Shown: positions 23,887 to 33,869 of the stretch, piece by piece
Layout: each line of letters opens with the position of its first letter
Position numbering within the stretch: position 1 is the first letter of the stretch
NCBI RefSeq assembly: GCF_000963865.1
Contig: NZ_CP011071.1
Location: 1,430,501 to 1,494,500 of the forward strand
Length of the DNA stretch: 64,000 nucleotides
Source: Flagellimonas lutaonensis
GTDB taxonomy: Bacteria > Bacteroidota > Bacteroidia > Flavobacteriales > Flavobacteriaceae
Direction: 5' to 3'
Program-made: the position numbers and the translations under genes
Notes under the pieces: model-generated
Databases searched by the model: none
Seen by the model: the letters and a program-made list of their open reading frames with translations, nothing else
What the model was told of the DNA's origin: nothing

Positions 23887-26256
23887 TTACATTTCAACTA
23901 TGATAAATTCAGAGCGCCGGTTTTCTTGGTGCTTTTCTTTTGAACAGGGCACACCATCAGCGCATTCATTGAGTAGGCGTTCCTCGCCGTAACCGATGGC
24001 ACTGGCAATTCTGGAGGTATCTATACCTTTAGAAATGAGGTAATCCCTTGTAGATTTTGCCCTTTTGTCAGACAGGTACTTATTGTACGCACTCGGACCG
24101 AATTTATCGGTATGCGATTCAATTTTAATGACCATGCTCGGGTATTCGGTCATGACCTCGACCAATTTGTCGAGCTCTTCGGCCGCATCGGATCGTATGT
24201 ACGACTTGTCAAAGTCGAAGTGGATCATATCGGTCTTGAGCTTTTTAACGCCGTCTTCAAGCACGATCATTTCTTTCAAACGCTTCATGGCCACATCAGC
24301 TGTTACGACTTCGTTGTCTAAAGTGGCGATGGGCTGTTGTTCTTCGAAGAACTCTTTCTGCTTGACACGAACCATATATTGGGTGTGGCCCTCAAGGTCT
24401 TCAAACAAGAAGGTACCATCTTCACCGGTAATCGTTTCCTTTAGCTTAATGTTGTTCTCATCCAACAACTCGACAAGGGCATTGGGCATAAGGTCTCCTG
24501 TGATCAACTCGGTAACGGTACCGGTAATCGCGTTCAGATTAACAGCTTCTTCTGGTTGTAGGCGCTTGAATGAGTAAATATCGTCATCTCCCTTGCCTCC
24601 TTTTCTGTTCGAGGCAAAATAACCCTCTTGGGTATCTTCACGCACGATGAACGAAAAGTCATCGAGGCGACTATTGATGGGCTTTCCTAAGTTCTTTGGT
24701 GCTTCGAACCCTTGCCCTGACCGTTTGGACTCGAAAATATCGAGTCCCCCCAAGCCCACATGTCCATCCGAAGAAAAATATAGTTTTTCGTCATTTATAA
24801 AAGGAAACATCTCCCTGCCGGGGGTATTGATTTCTGGGCCAAGGTTCCGCGGCTCTGAATAAGTGCCGTCATCGTTTACATCGACCACAAAAATATCGGT
24901 CTTGCCCATCGTGCCGGGGCGATCTGATACAAAGTACAATTGCTTGCCATCAGGGCTCAAAGCTGGGTGGCCCGTTGAGAAGTCATCGCCGTTGAACGGC
25001 AGTTCTTTGCCTGTGGTCCATTCACCGTTGACCAGGTCAGAGCGGTATATCTTTAGATAATTTACCTTTTTATTGCCCCATATTATTTTTTTGCCCTTGG
25101 TATTGTTACGGGTAAAATACATGGTAGCGCCATCGGCGGTAAAGGTAACGGAGGCCTCATGGTATTTGGTGTTTATCTTTTTTGAAAACTTTTTTGACTG
25201 GTCGAGTGTTTTTGAGCGTTCGTTTATTTTGGCAACGTAAAGGTCAAGATAGGGCTGGTTGTTCCAATTGTACCGACTGGTATTTAAAAAGCCCGAATCT
25301 TTGGCAGATGCGTACACCATTTGGTCTTTGCCATAGTATATGGGGGAGAAATCAGAGTACTTTGAGTTGATGCCCAGATTTTTGATTTCCGTTTCATCGG
25401 CATCGGCCAAAAGCTCGTCTACAATTTCTTCGTTGGCAAGTGCTGCTCTTGCAGAGCGTTGGCCGGCCTCATCTTTTAGCTTTCTTTTGTAAAGCCGCAT
25501 CATGCGCTTGGCCCTGCCATATTTGCTGTTGCCTTTAAGGGCATGGGCGTATTTGAACAGGTTGTCGGCCGATATCTCATCTTTGTAATTTTCATACAGC
25601 AAATGATACCATTTATAGGCCTTTTCCATGTTTGAATTGAAATAATGCGAGTCTCCTGCCCGTTGCAACACTTCCCTGGAATAGGCCCCGGCATTTTTTT
25701 CAAGGGCCAGGTCATAGTATTTGGCGGCCTCTTTGTACCACATCATCTCGTAATATTCATTGGCCTTTTTGATTAGCTTGGCCTTTGTTTTATCATTTGA
25801 TACCGCCTTGTCTGCAACAAGGTCATCGAAGTCTTCTTCTATAATCAGTATCCAAAGATCGTCATTGTACTTTCCGTCAATGCCCGAATCATAATCGGCC
25901 ACAGCGTCGCCCCAGTTCATATGGTGGTTCACACACACATAGCTCAACCCCTCTTTGGGATTTGTAATGTAGTGCGCATGCAACCCCTTTTTGGTCAACT
26001 GGGCAATAAACTTGTCTCGATATTTCTTTTTGGAATACGCGTTGGCGATCAAGTAATAGCCAGCGGTCATTCCCTTGACTTTTTTGAGCGATTTGGTCTT
26101 AATATCTGTTCTATCGGTGCTTGGATCGGCACCATCCATCTCATCACTGACCGTAACGGAGGCCACAGACTGGTACGCTGCGTCGGTCTCTTGCGAGCGT
26201 ACAACGGATGATACCAGCACAAAGGCCGCGAGAACCGAAAGCAGTGGTTTTCTCAT
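23887..26256 (-). CDS. OmpA family outer-membrane protein with PD40 repeats (T9SS PorE-like architecture)
   Basis: 789 residues from the ATG at 26256, chosen because it begins a clear signal peptide (MRKPLLSVLAAFVLVSSVVRSQ); the open frame reaches back to 26430 without one. Order: SPOR-like segment (about 55-115, GYYLIANAYSKKKYRDKFI), TPR-like helices (about 150-270), WD40/PD40 beta-propeller blades (about 300-540, including HPALSPDGKQLYFVSDRPG), a carboxypeptidase-regulatory-like beta domain (about 560-640), and OmpA C-terminal peptidoglycan-binding domain (FDFDKSYIRSDAAEEL, then IESHTDKFG and NRRSEFIIVEM). The layout resembles PorE and related T9SS-associated proteins that tie outer-membrane machinery to peptidoglycan; exact role is inference. 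Confidence 0.88.
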   Translation of the reverse strand: MRKPLLSVLAAFVLVSSVVRSQETDAAYQSVASVTVSDEMDGADPSTDRTDIKTKSLKKVKGMTAGYYLIANAYSKKKYRDKFIAQLTKKGLHAHYITNPKEGLSYVCVNHHMNWGDAVADYDSGIDGKYNDDLWILIIEEDFDDLVADKAVSNDKTKAKLIKKANEYYEMMWYKEAAKYYDLALEKNAGAYSREVLQRAGDSHYFNSNMEKAYKWYHLLYENYKDEISADNLFKYAHALKGNSKYGRAKRMMRLYKRKLKDEAGQRSARAALANEEIVDELLADADETEIKNLGINSKYSDFSPIYYGKDQMVYASAKDSGFLNTSRYNWNNQPYLDLYVAKINERSKTLDQSKKFSKKINTKYHEASVTFTADGATMYFTRNNTKGKKIIWGNKKVNYLKIYRSDLVNGEWTTGKELPFNGDDFSTGHPALSPDGKQLYFVSDRPGTMGKTDIFVVDVNDDGTYSEPRNLGPEINTPGREMFPFINDEKLYFSSDGHVGLGGLDIFESKRSGQGFEAPKNLGKPINSRLDDFSFIVREDTQEGYFASNRKGGKGDDDIYSFKRLQPEEAVNLNAITGTVTELITGDLMPNALVELLDENNIKLKETITGEDGTFLFEDLEGHTQYMVRVKQKEFFEEQQPIATLDNEVVTADVAMKRLKEMIVLEDGVKKLKTDMIHFDFDKSYIRSDAAEELDKLVEVMTEYPSMVIKIESHTDKFGPSAYNKYLSDKRAKSTRDYLISKGIDTSRIASAIGYGEERLLNECADGVPCSKEKHQENRRSEFIIVEM

Positions 26257-26493
26257 GCTATTTTTGGTATTGTAGGTTTTGGGCATGCATCTTAATTCCC
26301 CGGGGCTTTCAGACACATAGGTTAGCCCTATAACGTCAAAAGTACCTTGAATGGGGTTTTCGTCTAATTTTTTGTTGTGAAAAGAGGCATTTACGGCGTG
26401 AAATGGCAAAAAGCCAATTTTTTCAGCCATGGAAGCGGTAAGACACTGGTGAAAACCAGCAATTTAGGAAGATAAATGATTGTAAGAAAAGAC

Positions 26494-26694
26494 CTAGCTT
26501 TTAGAGTCAGCCTCACTTTTGCCCTCTATCTTGTCATCCTCTCTAGAGGCGTCTTTGAACTCTTTTATGCCGCTGCCGAGCCCACGCATCAATTCAGGAA
26601 TTTTCTTCCCTCCGAAAAGCAAGAGCACAACGACCACAATCAGTACAATTTGCCATGGTCCTAACATACCAAGTAAAATATTTTGAGCAATCAT
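26494..26694 (-). CDS. tatA: Sec-independent protein translocase TatA/E
   Basis: 66 residues. One membrane helix (about 11-28, [17 protein letters not shown]), the hinge Gly and amphipathic helix [18 protein letters not shown], then an acidic tail: the full TatA pattern. Forms the Tat pore for folded proteins. tatC is not in the window. In flavobacteria tatA commonly sits beside the M23 peptidase gene found divergently here. Confidence 0.95.
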   Translation of the reverse strand: MIAQNILLGMLGPWQIVLIVVVVLLLFGGKKIPELMRGLGSGIKEFKDASREDDKIEGKSEADSKS

Positions 26695-26855
26695 AGTATT
26701 CGTTTGATTAGTAAAAGTACTAAAAAGTAGCTATAATGCCTACAGCACACTAACGAAAGTTACGGGGTATAATTGTTTTCAAGACATTAAAAACCCGCTT
26801 GTGCGCATACTTTAACAAGGATTTTGCAATAACTGCCCAAATAAAAATCTAAGCC

Positions 26856-26863
26856 TATCTTTG
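26856..26863 (+). promoter_or_regulatory. -7 promoter element of the M23 peptidase gene, nearly leaderless
   Basis: TATCTTTG followed by only four bases (TGAA) and then the ATG at 26868. Confidence 0.6.
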
Positions 26864-26867
26864 TGAA

Positions 26868-27737
26868 ATGGCAAAGCGTGTCAAAAAAAGAAAGGAAATC
26901 AAGAGAAAGCTGCTGCACAAGTATCGGTTGGTGATACTGAACGAGAGCACCTTTGAAGAGAAGATCTCTTTTAAACTGAACCGATTGAATGTTTTTGTGA
27001 CCGGCAGTATTTTTATCATTGTTCTGATAGCCCTGACCATTTTGCTCATTGCCTTTACACCGCTTCGCGAATACATTCCAGGGTATTCGTCCACACGGCT
27101 TAAACGACAGGCCACAGAGCTTACCTACAAGACCGATTCGCTGATGACCGTATTAAATTATACCAACAGGTATTTAGATAATATCCGCATGGTGTTGCGT
27201 GGCGACATCGAGAATACGCAGACCAATCGCGATTCGTTGTTCGAACGGTACAAGCTAGACCCCAACACGGTTGACCTGACCCCGATAAAGGAAGATCTGG
27301 AATTGCGCGAGCAGGTCGAGCTCGAAGACAAGTACAACCTATTTGAACGGAATATCGACGGGTCTTGGGCGGTATTGTTCCCTCCCTTGACAGGTGAGGT
27401 GTCACAGGGGTATGATATGGATGAAAAACACTATGCCGTAGACATTACGGCATTGAAAGACTCACCGGTCAAAGCGGTCGCCGATGGTACCGTAATCTTT
27501 GCCGAATGGACCTCTGATACGGGCAATGTGATCATAATCGAACATAGCGATAACCTGATCTCTGCATACAAGCATTGTGGTTCGCTCACCAAATCGCAGG
27601 GCGATTTTGTCAATGCCGGCGAGGTTATCGCATCGGTGGGGAACACTGGCGAACTGACCACCGGACCCCATCTACATTTTGAGTTATGGAAAGATGGAAA
27701 ACCGATAAACCCACAAGATTACATAGATTTTAACTAG
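26868..27737 (+). CDS. M23 family metallopeptidase (membrane-anchored)
   Basis: 289 residues. Basic cytoplasmic N-terminus (KRVKKRKEIKRKLLHKYR), one membrane anchor at about 43-63, a helical stalk (about 75-155), and a LytM/M23 domain (about 170-285). Zinc ligands are His188 and Asp192 (KHYAVDI) and the His268-x-His270 motif (GPHLHFELW), so it looks catalytically complete, unlike degenerate EnvC-type activators. Cuts peptidoglycan cross-bridges for growth or division. GH3-family gene follows after 4 bp. Confidence 0.92.
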   Translation: MAKRVKKRKEIKRKLLHKYRLVILNESTFEEKISFKLNRLNVFVTGSIFIIVLIALTILLIAFTPLREYIPGYSSTRLKRQATELTYKTDSLMTVLNYTNRYLDNIRMVLRGDIENTQTNRDSLFERYKLDPNTVDLTPIKEDLELREQVELEDKYNLFERNIDGSWAVLFPPLTGEVSQGYDMDEKHYAVDITALKDSPVKAVADGTVIFAEWTSDTGNVIIIEHSDNLISAYKHCGSLTKSQGDFVNAGEVIASVGNTGELTTGPHLHFELWKDGKPINPQDYIDFN

Positions 27738-27741
27738 CACC

Positions 27742-29244
27742 ATGTCCATAAAAGCTTTTGCCGCGAAAGTTTTTGCCCTTTACGTACACTACAAAAATTC
27801 ACAGTGGATAAAGAATCCCGTTGAGGCACAAGAAAGGCTCTTTAAGCAACTGATAAAACGGGGAAGATCAACAGCCTTTGGCAAAGACCACGGTTTTGAT
27901 GAAATCAACACCCATGAAGATTTTGTCAAAAAGGTGCCAATAAGAGACTACGAAGCGTTTCGCTCTTATATAGATAAGATGAGAGAAGGAGCCGAAGATG
28001 TGCTTTGGCCGGGCAAACCCCTCTATTTTGCCAAGACATCGGGCACCACATCGGGGGCAAAATACATCCCCATTACCAAAGAGAGTATCAAGCACCAAAT
28101 AGAGGCTTCTCGAAATGCCATATTGAGCTATATACGCGAAACGGGCAATGCCGGTTTTGTGGATGGAAAAATGATCTTTCTGCAGGGGAGTCCCGAATTG
28201 GAAGAAAAAAACGGCATCAAATTTGGCCGGCTCTCCGGTATTTCGGCCCACTATGTGCCCAATTACCTTCAAAGAAACCGTTTGCCCAGCTGGAAGACCA
28301 ATTGCATTGAGGATTGGGAAACAAAGGTCGAGGCCATTGTGGAAGAGACCATAAACGAAAATATGACTGTTATCGCTGGCATACCCTCATGGGTACAGAT
28401 GTATTTTGAACGCTTGAAGGCCAAAACGGGCAAAAACATTGGCGATTTGTTCAAAAATTTTGAACTCTTTATTTATGGTGGGGTCAACTACGAACCTTAC
28501 CGTTCAAAATTTGAAGCCTTGATTGGTAGAAAGGTGGCCAGTATAGAGCTGTTTCCGGCAAGTGAAGGGTTTTTTGCCTATCAAGATTCCCAAGAAGATA
28601 GAGGAATGTTGCTGCTTCTAAATTCAGGTGTTTTCTATGAATTTATCAAGGCAGATGAGTTTTTTGATGAAAACCCCAAAAGATTGACCTTAAAAGATGT
28701 TGAGTTGGGGATTGATTATGCTATGATCATCACGACCAACGCGGGATTGTGGGCCTACAACTTGGGAGATACCGTTCGGTTTGTTTCTTTGGCCCCTTAT
28801 AAAATAATCGTCTCGGGCAGAATAAAACACTTCATTTCCGCCTTTGGCGAGCATGTGATTGCCAAAGAGGTTGAAGAAGCCATGCGGTTGGCCATCGACA
28901 AGACCGGGGCCCAAGTCAATGAGTTTACGGTGGCACCACAGACCAACCCGCCAGAAGGCGAACTGCCTTATCATGAATGGTTGATAGAATTTGAGGATGC
29001 CCCAAAAGACCTGGATCACTTTTCACAGCTATTGGACGATGCCATGCAGAAGCAGAACAGTTATTATTTTGATCTCTTGGATGGCAAGATTTTACAGCGC
29101 TTGAAAATAACCAAGATTAAGAAGGGAGGCTTTCAAGACTATATGAAATCAGTTGGCAAATTGGGAGGGCAGAACAAGGTTAAGCGGCTTGCAAACGACC
29201 GCGAGTTGGCAGCGGCACTCTACGCTTTCAAGTTGCGGGAATGA
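27742..29244 (+). CDS. GH3 family protein (acyl-adenylating, auxin-responsive GH3-like)
   Basis: 500 residues, full length for the bacterial GH3 family. ANL-type adenylation motifs are present: the P-loop-like KTSGTTSGAKYIPIT (about 95-109), the mid motif ELFPASEGFFAYQD (about 271-284) and NLGDTVRFVSLAPYKIIVSGR at about 335-355. Plant GH3 enzymes conjugate amino acids to auxin or jasmonate through an acyl-adenylate. In Bacteroidota the substrate is unknown. Start 4 bp after the M23 gene stop, so co-transcribed. Confidence 0.92.
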   Translation: MSIKAFAAKVFALYVHYKNSQWIKNPVEAQERLFKQLIKRGRSTAFGKDHGFDEINTHEDFVKKVPIRDYEAFRSYIDKMREGAEDVLWPGKPLYFAKTSGTTSGAKYIPITKESIKHQIEASRNAILSYIRETGNAGFVDGKMIFLQGSPELEEKNGIKFGRLSGISAHYVPNYLQRNRLPSWKTNCIEDWETKVEAIVEETINENMTVIAGIPSWVQMYFERLKAKTGKNIGDLFKNFELFIYGGVNYEPYRSKFEALIGRKVASIELFPASEGFFAYQDSQEDRGMLLLLNSGVFYEFIKADEFFDENPKRLTLKDVELGIDYAMIITTNAGLWAYNLGDTVRFVSLAPYKIIVSGRIKHFISAFGEHVIAKEVEEAMRLAIDKTGAQVNEFTVAPQTNPPEGELPYHEWLIEFEDAPKDLDHFSQLLDDAMQKQNSYYFDLLDGKILQRLKITKIKKGGFQDYMKSVGKLGGQNKVKRLANDRELAAALYAFKLRE

Positions 29245-29267
29245 TTCATGATTCTAAGTATTTGATG

Positions 29268-29275
29268 TACTTTTG
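29268..29275 (+). promoter_or_regulatory. -7 promoter element of the DUF6909 gene
   Basis: TACTTTTG, 8 bp before the ATG at 29284; the mRNA leader would be only a few bases. Confidence 0.55.
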
Positions 29276-29283
29276 CCGGTAAT

Positions 29284-30972
29284 ATGATTGAGACGAAAGT
29301 AGTTAAGACCACAAGGGCGCAAGAATCGACCAACGCCATAGAGCGTCTATACATTACCATGCGCCACCTTTTGAACCGGGGTTTCTACAAGCCCTCGGGT
29401 GTTTCGGGCAATGCATTGCGCAATGCTTTGCTGGTTTTAAGACCTGAAATTTATGGTACCATTGCAGAAGAAAAGGCCGAACTGAACGGACTTTTATATG
29501 TACTTGAGAGGCTGCCAGAGGGCATCGAACAATGTAGCTATATTAACCTTACCTCAGATGAGGGGTTTTCAAAATCGCACCTAACGCCCATTATACCTCC
29601 AAAAAGACGGCGAAATTGCTACCGCATCGATGCCGAACAGATGAACATTGAGATAACAAGGGGGCGATCGGATATCTATGATATTCTTACCCACCTGACC
29701 TTTCTGTTCATCGAAGCAGATAAGATATGCGAGCGGGTGTTCATAGAAGAGCACAAGACCACCATTCGGGACTGGCAAAAGCTCGAGGAGTTCATCATTA
29801 AAGAGGAAAAAGAGGAAAACGAGCGTGAAGTCGCATTGATACATACCGCCAATATTTTGGGCAGAACCTTTGAGGAAATGACCGAAATGCACCAAAAACT
29901 GGCAAAAAGCAATGATCCCGACCGTTTTTTGAACATTGTGTATTGGTTGGGCAAGCTTTCTTTGGAAGAACGCACCACCGGCAATAGGCGCACCATTACA
30001 TTCAGTCCGCTTTTACGGGAAAGGTTAGGGCACCACATACATGGCGAACGTTGGGCGAACACCATAAAAAGTGCCTTGTTTGAAAATGGTCTTTTTGAAC
30101 GTCCATTGCATATTATCAGCGCCAACATGCACAGTGTAATGAACTCTTTGTTTGCCAGGGTAGCCTTGGGAAAGGAGTTTGAAGGCAAGCCGAATTTGGA
30201 GATTTATGAGGCCTTGAGTTCACCCAAGAACAATGGCCTCAGGAAAAAAGTGGAGGCCCACGCGGTAAAGAATGGCATGCTTTTTATAGACGACCGGTCA
30301 GGGGCGAACATCGATGTGCAGATATTCGATGTGGCGAAATTTGGCAAAGGGGCGTGTTGCTATAACTTTGACAATGAAAAAAATAACGAACAAAAACCCG
30401 TTATATTTGTGATGGATTATGCGTTTGGAGAGCAGGCGTACGAGACCATCGACGAATTGTTAAAGCCCTTTGAGAATGATGGAAAGAAGCACTTTTTGAA
30501 CGTGGCATCCATCTCAATAATGGGCAAGGCCGGAATTTTAGATGGCGGCAAGGGAGATTTAATGATACCAACGGCCCATATATTTGAGGGAACGGCAGAT
30601 AACTATCCGTTCAAGAACGAGCTTTCTGCCAATGACTTTGAAGGCAACGGTCTAAAAGTATTGCAAGGTACCATGGTAACGGTTTTGGGCACCTCTTTGC
30701 AGAACAGGGACATTTTAAAGTTTTTCCATGAATCCACCTGGAATGTGATTGGACTTGAAATGGAAGGGGTCCACTATCAGAAAGCGATACAGTCCGCATC
30801 AAAAATACGGAACAGTATAAAAAATGATATAAAGGTGCGCTATGCCTATTATGCTTCTGACAACCCTTTGGAAACGGGTAGTACATTGGCATCGGGCGGC
30901 TTGGGCACCACAGGTGTAAAGCCGACCTATTTGATAACCGATAAGATTTTAAAACAAATATTTGATTCATAA
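29284..30972 (+). CDS. DUF6909 family protein with nucleoside-phosphorylase-like C-terminal part
   Basis: 562 residues. N-terminal about 330 residues: helical, family-specific (YKPSGVSGNALRNALL near the start, KRRRNCYRIDAEQMNIEITR at about 101-120), no catalytic motif I recognise. C-terminal about 200 residues resemble the purine nucleoside phosphorylase/MTAN fold: FVMDYAFGEQAYETID, ISIMGKAGILDGGKGDLMIP and in particular VIGLEMEGVHYQKAI, equivalent to the EMEG/EMEA motif that binds the nucleoside. A nucleoside- or nucleotide-handling role is inference. Conserved in Flavobacteriia after GH3. The Wzz-like gene begins on the last base of its stop codon (TAATG overlap). Confidence 0.72.
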   Translation: MIETKVVKTTRAQESTNAIERLYITMRHLLNRGFYKPSGVSGNALRNALLVLRPEIYGTIAEEKAELNGLLYVLERLPEGIEQCSYINLTSDEGFSKSHLTPIIPPKRRRNCYRIDAEQMNIEITRGRSDIYDILTHLTFLFIEADKICERVFIEEHKTTIRDWQKLEEFIIKEEKEENEREVALIHTANILGRTFEEMTEMHQKLAKSNDPDRFLNIVYWLGKLSLEERTTGNRRTITFSPLLRERLGHHIHGERWANTIKSALFENGLFERPLHIISANMHSVMNSLFARVALGKEFEGKPNLEIYEALSSPKNNGLRKKVEAHAVKNGMLFIDDRSGANIDVQIFDVAKFGKGACCYNFDNEKNNEQKPVIFVMDYAFGEQAYETIDELLKPFENDGKKHFLNVASISIMGKAGILDGGKGDLMIPTAHIFEGTADNYPFKNELSANDFEGNGLKVLQGTMVTVLGTSLQNRDILKFFHESTWNVIGLEMEGVHYQKAIQSASKIRNSIKNDIKVRYAYYASDNPLETGSTLASGGLGTTGVKPTYLITDKILKQIFDS

Positions 30973-31967
30973 TGGCAGAGAACCAAAACAACAACACAAA
31001 CGAATCAGATGAGATAGACTTGGGGCAGTTGTTCAAGATGATAAATAATGCCTTTAATGCCGTATTTAGGGGCTTTTTAAGGTTTTTTCTTTACCTAAAA
31101 AGGAATGCCCTTATTTTGATTGGGCTGGCGGTATTAGGTGTGGGCATCGGGTTTGGCCTAAAACAGATTCTGTCCAAGAAAATGAAGATTGAAGTTATCG
31201 TAAGGCCAAACCTCGAGAGCAAAGAATACATGTACGATGTTGTGAATGAGATTCAGGCCAACATCAAGGCCGAAAATGAAGATTTTTTTCAGGAAATGGG
31301 TATTGAAGTCGAGAACCTTAAGGGGTTTGAGATAACAGTCGAACCATTGGGTGACAAAAAAAGCAAGCTTGAAGATGAGCTAAAATATTTAGAATTGCTT
31401 AAAGGACTAGATATTTCAGGTTCTGTTAGCGACATTGTTAGAAATGAAATTCTTGAACGCAATTCATTGAACCACAGAATAATTTTTACGTATCAGAGCC
31501 AGAATTCTGGACATGAATATGCTCAAAAAATAGTAAATTATATTAACAGCAACCCTTATTTCATAGAGTTAATTGAAATTTATAGAGACAATGCCCAAAA
31601 TAGGATTGAGAGAAACAGTGCTCTTATAGCCCAGATAGATGAATTGATAGAAAACTATACGCAAAATCTGGCCAATCAAGCAGCACCTCAGGGCGAAAGT
31701 AGAATAGTATTGGATAATGAGGAGCGAATGGATATTAGAGCATTGTTTGACCTCAAGAATGACCTAATCAAGGACATGGAGGTCAAAAAGGTTGAACTCA
31801 AAAAGCAAACAGAAGCAGTCAAAATAATCAACTTCGGCAAGCCCCATGAAGTGATAAAACCCTTCTTCGGAAAGAAACTGGTGCTGCTACCGACACTTTT
31901 CATAGGAGCATTTTTCCTTTGGTCGATTATCAAATATTTGAACAAGAAAGCCAGCGAGCTGGAATAA
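30972..31967 (+). CDS. Wzz-like polysaccharide chain-length regulator
   Basis: 331 residues with two membrane helices near the ends (about 41-59, and about 300-318) bracketing a periplasmic helical region with coiled coil (about 205-280), the topology of Wzz/PCP-1 proteins; no kinase domain. Acidic cytoplasmic N-terminus. PCP proteins set the modal chain length of O-antigen or capsule made by Wzy. First gene of the polysaccharide locus; rfbB follows after 9 bp and the start overlaps the DUF6909 stop by one base. Confidence 0.82.
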   Translation: MAENQNNNTNESDEIDLGQLFKMINNAFNAVFRGFLRFFLYLKRNALILIGLAVLGVGIGFGLKQILSKKMKIEVIVRPNLESKEYMYDVVNEIQANIKAENEDFFQEMGIEVENLKGFEITVEPLGDKKSKLEDELKYLELLKGLDISGSVSDIVRNEILERNSLNHRIIFTYQSQNSGHEYAQKIVNYINSNPYFIELIEIYRDNAQNRIERNSALIAQIDELIENYTQNLANQAAPQGESRIVLDNEERMDIRALFDLKNDLIKDMEVKKVELKKQTEAVKIINFGKPHEVIKPFFGKKLVLLPTLFIGAFFLWSIIKYLNKKASELE

Positions 31968-31976
31968 CTTTTGTGC

Positions 31977-33005
31977 ATGCTGAACAACCGGCAACCCATA
32001 TTGATCACCGGCGGTGCCGGATTTATTGGAAGCAATTTCATAAGATATTATCTAGGTAGAAGGGAGGATGTACATGTCGTAAATCTAGACAAACTTACCT
32101 ATGCCGCAAACCTTGAAGGTCTTTCAGAATTAGAAGATAAGGAGAACTATAGCTTTATAAAAGGCGATATCTGTGATGCTGATTTGGTATCGAGCATTTT
32201 CGAGGAATATGGTATTGCCTCGGTCATTCACTTCGCGGCCGAGTCGCACGTGGACAACTCCATAGAGCGCCCGGCCGACTTTATCAAAACGAACATTGAG
32301 GGTACGTTTACCCTTTTGCAGGTTGCCAAACACCATTGGCTAGAAAGGCAGTCAGGAGTTTCAAGCGACCGCAGGAATCGATTTCACCATATTTCGACCG
32401 ATGAGGTCTATGGCAGTTTGGGTGCAGAGGGCAGTTTTGACGAAACCTACCCCTATGCCCCCAACAGTCCGTACAGCGCCTCTAAGGCCGCTGCTGATTT
32501 TTTGGTGAGAAGTTACCATCACACCTATGGCCTCAATACGGTGATCAGCAACTGTTCCAATAATTATGGTCCCCATCAACATGGTGAAAAATTGATTCCC
32601 ACCATTATCCGAAAGGCATTGGCAGAAGAGCCGATTCCTATCTATGGAGACGGAAAAAACGTTCGCGATTGGTTGTATGTAGAAGACCATTGTCGTGCAT
32701 TGGAACTCGTATTTGAGAAGGGGAAATCAGGCGAAACCTATGCGGTTGGCGGCAACTGTGAAAAGACCAATCTGGAGTTGGCCAAGAATATTTGCTCGAT
32801 TTTGGATAAAAAGGTTCCTAGAAATGAAGGACGCTATGCCGATTTGATCACATTTGTAAAAGATCGCCCCGGACACGATTTTCGATATGCAATCAATTCC
32901 TCAAAAATAAAGGGTGCCCTAGGCTGGAGGCCTAAAGAGGATTTGCGATCAGGACTTGAAAGAACCATTGACCATTATTTGGAAAAATATATCACCAAAG
33001 CATGA
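31977..33005 (+). CDS. rfbB: dTDP-glucose 4,6-dehydratase
   Basis: 342 residues from the ATG at 31977 (an in-frame TTG two codons upstream is less likely). Short-chain dehydrogenase: Rossmann motif [11 protein letters not shown] (about 11-21), catalytic STDEVYG and [10 protein letters not shown] (YxxxK), substrate segment [17 protein letters not shown]. Converts dTDP-glucose to dTDP-4-keto-6-deoxyglucose, step 2 to dTDP-L-rhamnose. Overlaps rfbA by 4 bp (ATGA). Confidence 0.96.
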   Translation: MLNNRQPILITGGAGFIGSNFIRYYLGRREDVHVVNLDKLTYAANLEGLSELEDKENYSFIKGDICDADLVSSIFEEYGIASVIHFAAESHVDNSIERPADFIKTNIEGTFTLLQVAKHHWLERQSGVSSDRRNRFHHISTDEVYGSLGAEGSFDETYPYAPNSPYSASKAAADFLVRSYHHTYGLNTVISNCSNNYGPHQHGEKLIPTIIRKALAEEPIPIYGDGKNVRDWLYVEDHCRALELVFEKGKSGETYAVGGNCEKTNLELAKNICSILDKKVPRNEGRYADLITFVKDRPGHDFRYAINSSKIKGALGWRPKEDLRSGLERTIDHYLEKYITKA

Positions 33006-33859
33006 AGGGAATCATTTTGGCAGGAGGATCTGGAACACGCTTATACCCTTTGACAAAGGTTTTGAGCAAACAGTTGATGCCCGTTTATGACAAACCCATG
33101 ATTTATTATCCGTTGTCAACGTTGATTTCAACAAGAATACGGGAAATATTGATCATAACCACCCCGCATGATACTGAGCTATTTAAAGAATTGCTCGGTG
33201 ACGGCAAGCAACTGGGATGTTCATTTTCATATGAGGTCCAAAACGAACCAAACGGTCTTGCTGAAGCCTTTATAATTGGAAAAGACTTTATTGGTGACGA
33301 TAAAGTGGCCCTGATTCTTGGTGACAACATTTTTTATGGCTCAGGCCTGTCAAATCTTTTACAGGAAAAAAGTAATCCTGACGGGGGAGTGATTTTTGGC
33401 TATCACGTCGAGAATCCGCAACGTTATGGGGTGGTCGAATTCGATGACAATGGCAAGGTGTTGTCCATTGAAGAAAAACCGCAAACCCCAAAGTCCTCCT
33501 ATGCGGTGCCAGGCATTTATTTTTATGATAACAATGTGGTTGAAATTGCCAAAAATATTAAGCCAAGCAATAGGGGCGAACTTGAGATAACAGATATTAA
33601 TCAGGCGTATCTTGAAATGGGAAAATTACAGGTAAGTATTTTGGATCGCGGAACAGCATGGCTTGATACGGGTACTGTTTCATCATTGATGAGAGCCTCA
33701 CAATTTGTAGAAGTCATAGAAAAACGGCAGGGCCTCAAGATTGGATCAATAGAGGAGGCCGCTTACAATATGGGATATATCACCAAAGAGCAACTTCATA
33801 AATTGGCAAGGCCACTATTGAAGAGTGGTTATGGTGAATATTTAATGAAATTGCGATAG
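33002..33859 (+). CDS. rfbA: Glucose-1-phosphate thymidylyltransferase
   Basis: 285 residues. Nucleotidyltransferase signature [13 protein letters not shown] (about 6-18), followed by [16 protein letters not shown], and LGDNIFYG (about 107-114). Makes dTDP-glucose from glucose-1-phosphate and dTTP, first step of the dTDP-rhamnose pathway. Translationally coupled to rfbB. Confidence 0.97.
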   Translation: MKGIILAGGSGTRLYPLTKVLSKQLMPVYDKPMIYYPLSTLISTRIREILIITTPHDTELFKELLGDGKQLGCSFSYEVQNEPNGLAEAFIIGKDFIGDDKVALILGDNIFYGSGLSNLLQEKSNPDGGVIFGYHVENPQRYGVVEFDDNGKVLSIEEKPQTPKSSYAVPGIYFYDNNVVEIAKNIKPSNRGELEITDINQAYLEMGKLQVSILDRGTAWLDTGTVSSLMRASQFVEVIEKRQGLKIGSIEEAAYNMGYITKEQLHKLARPLLKSGYGEYLMKLR

Positions 33860-33869
33860 TGCCGGAAAT

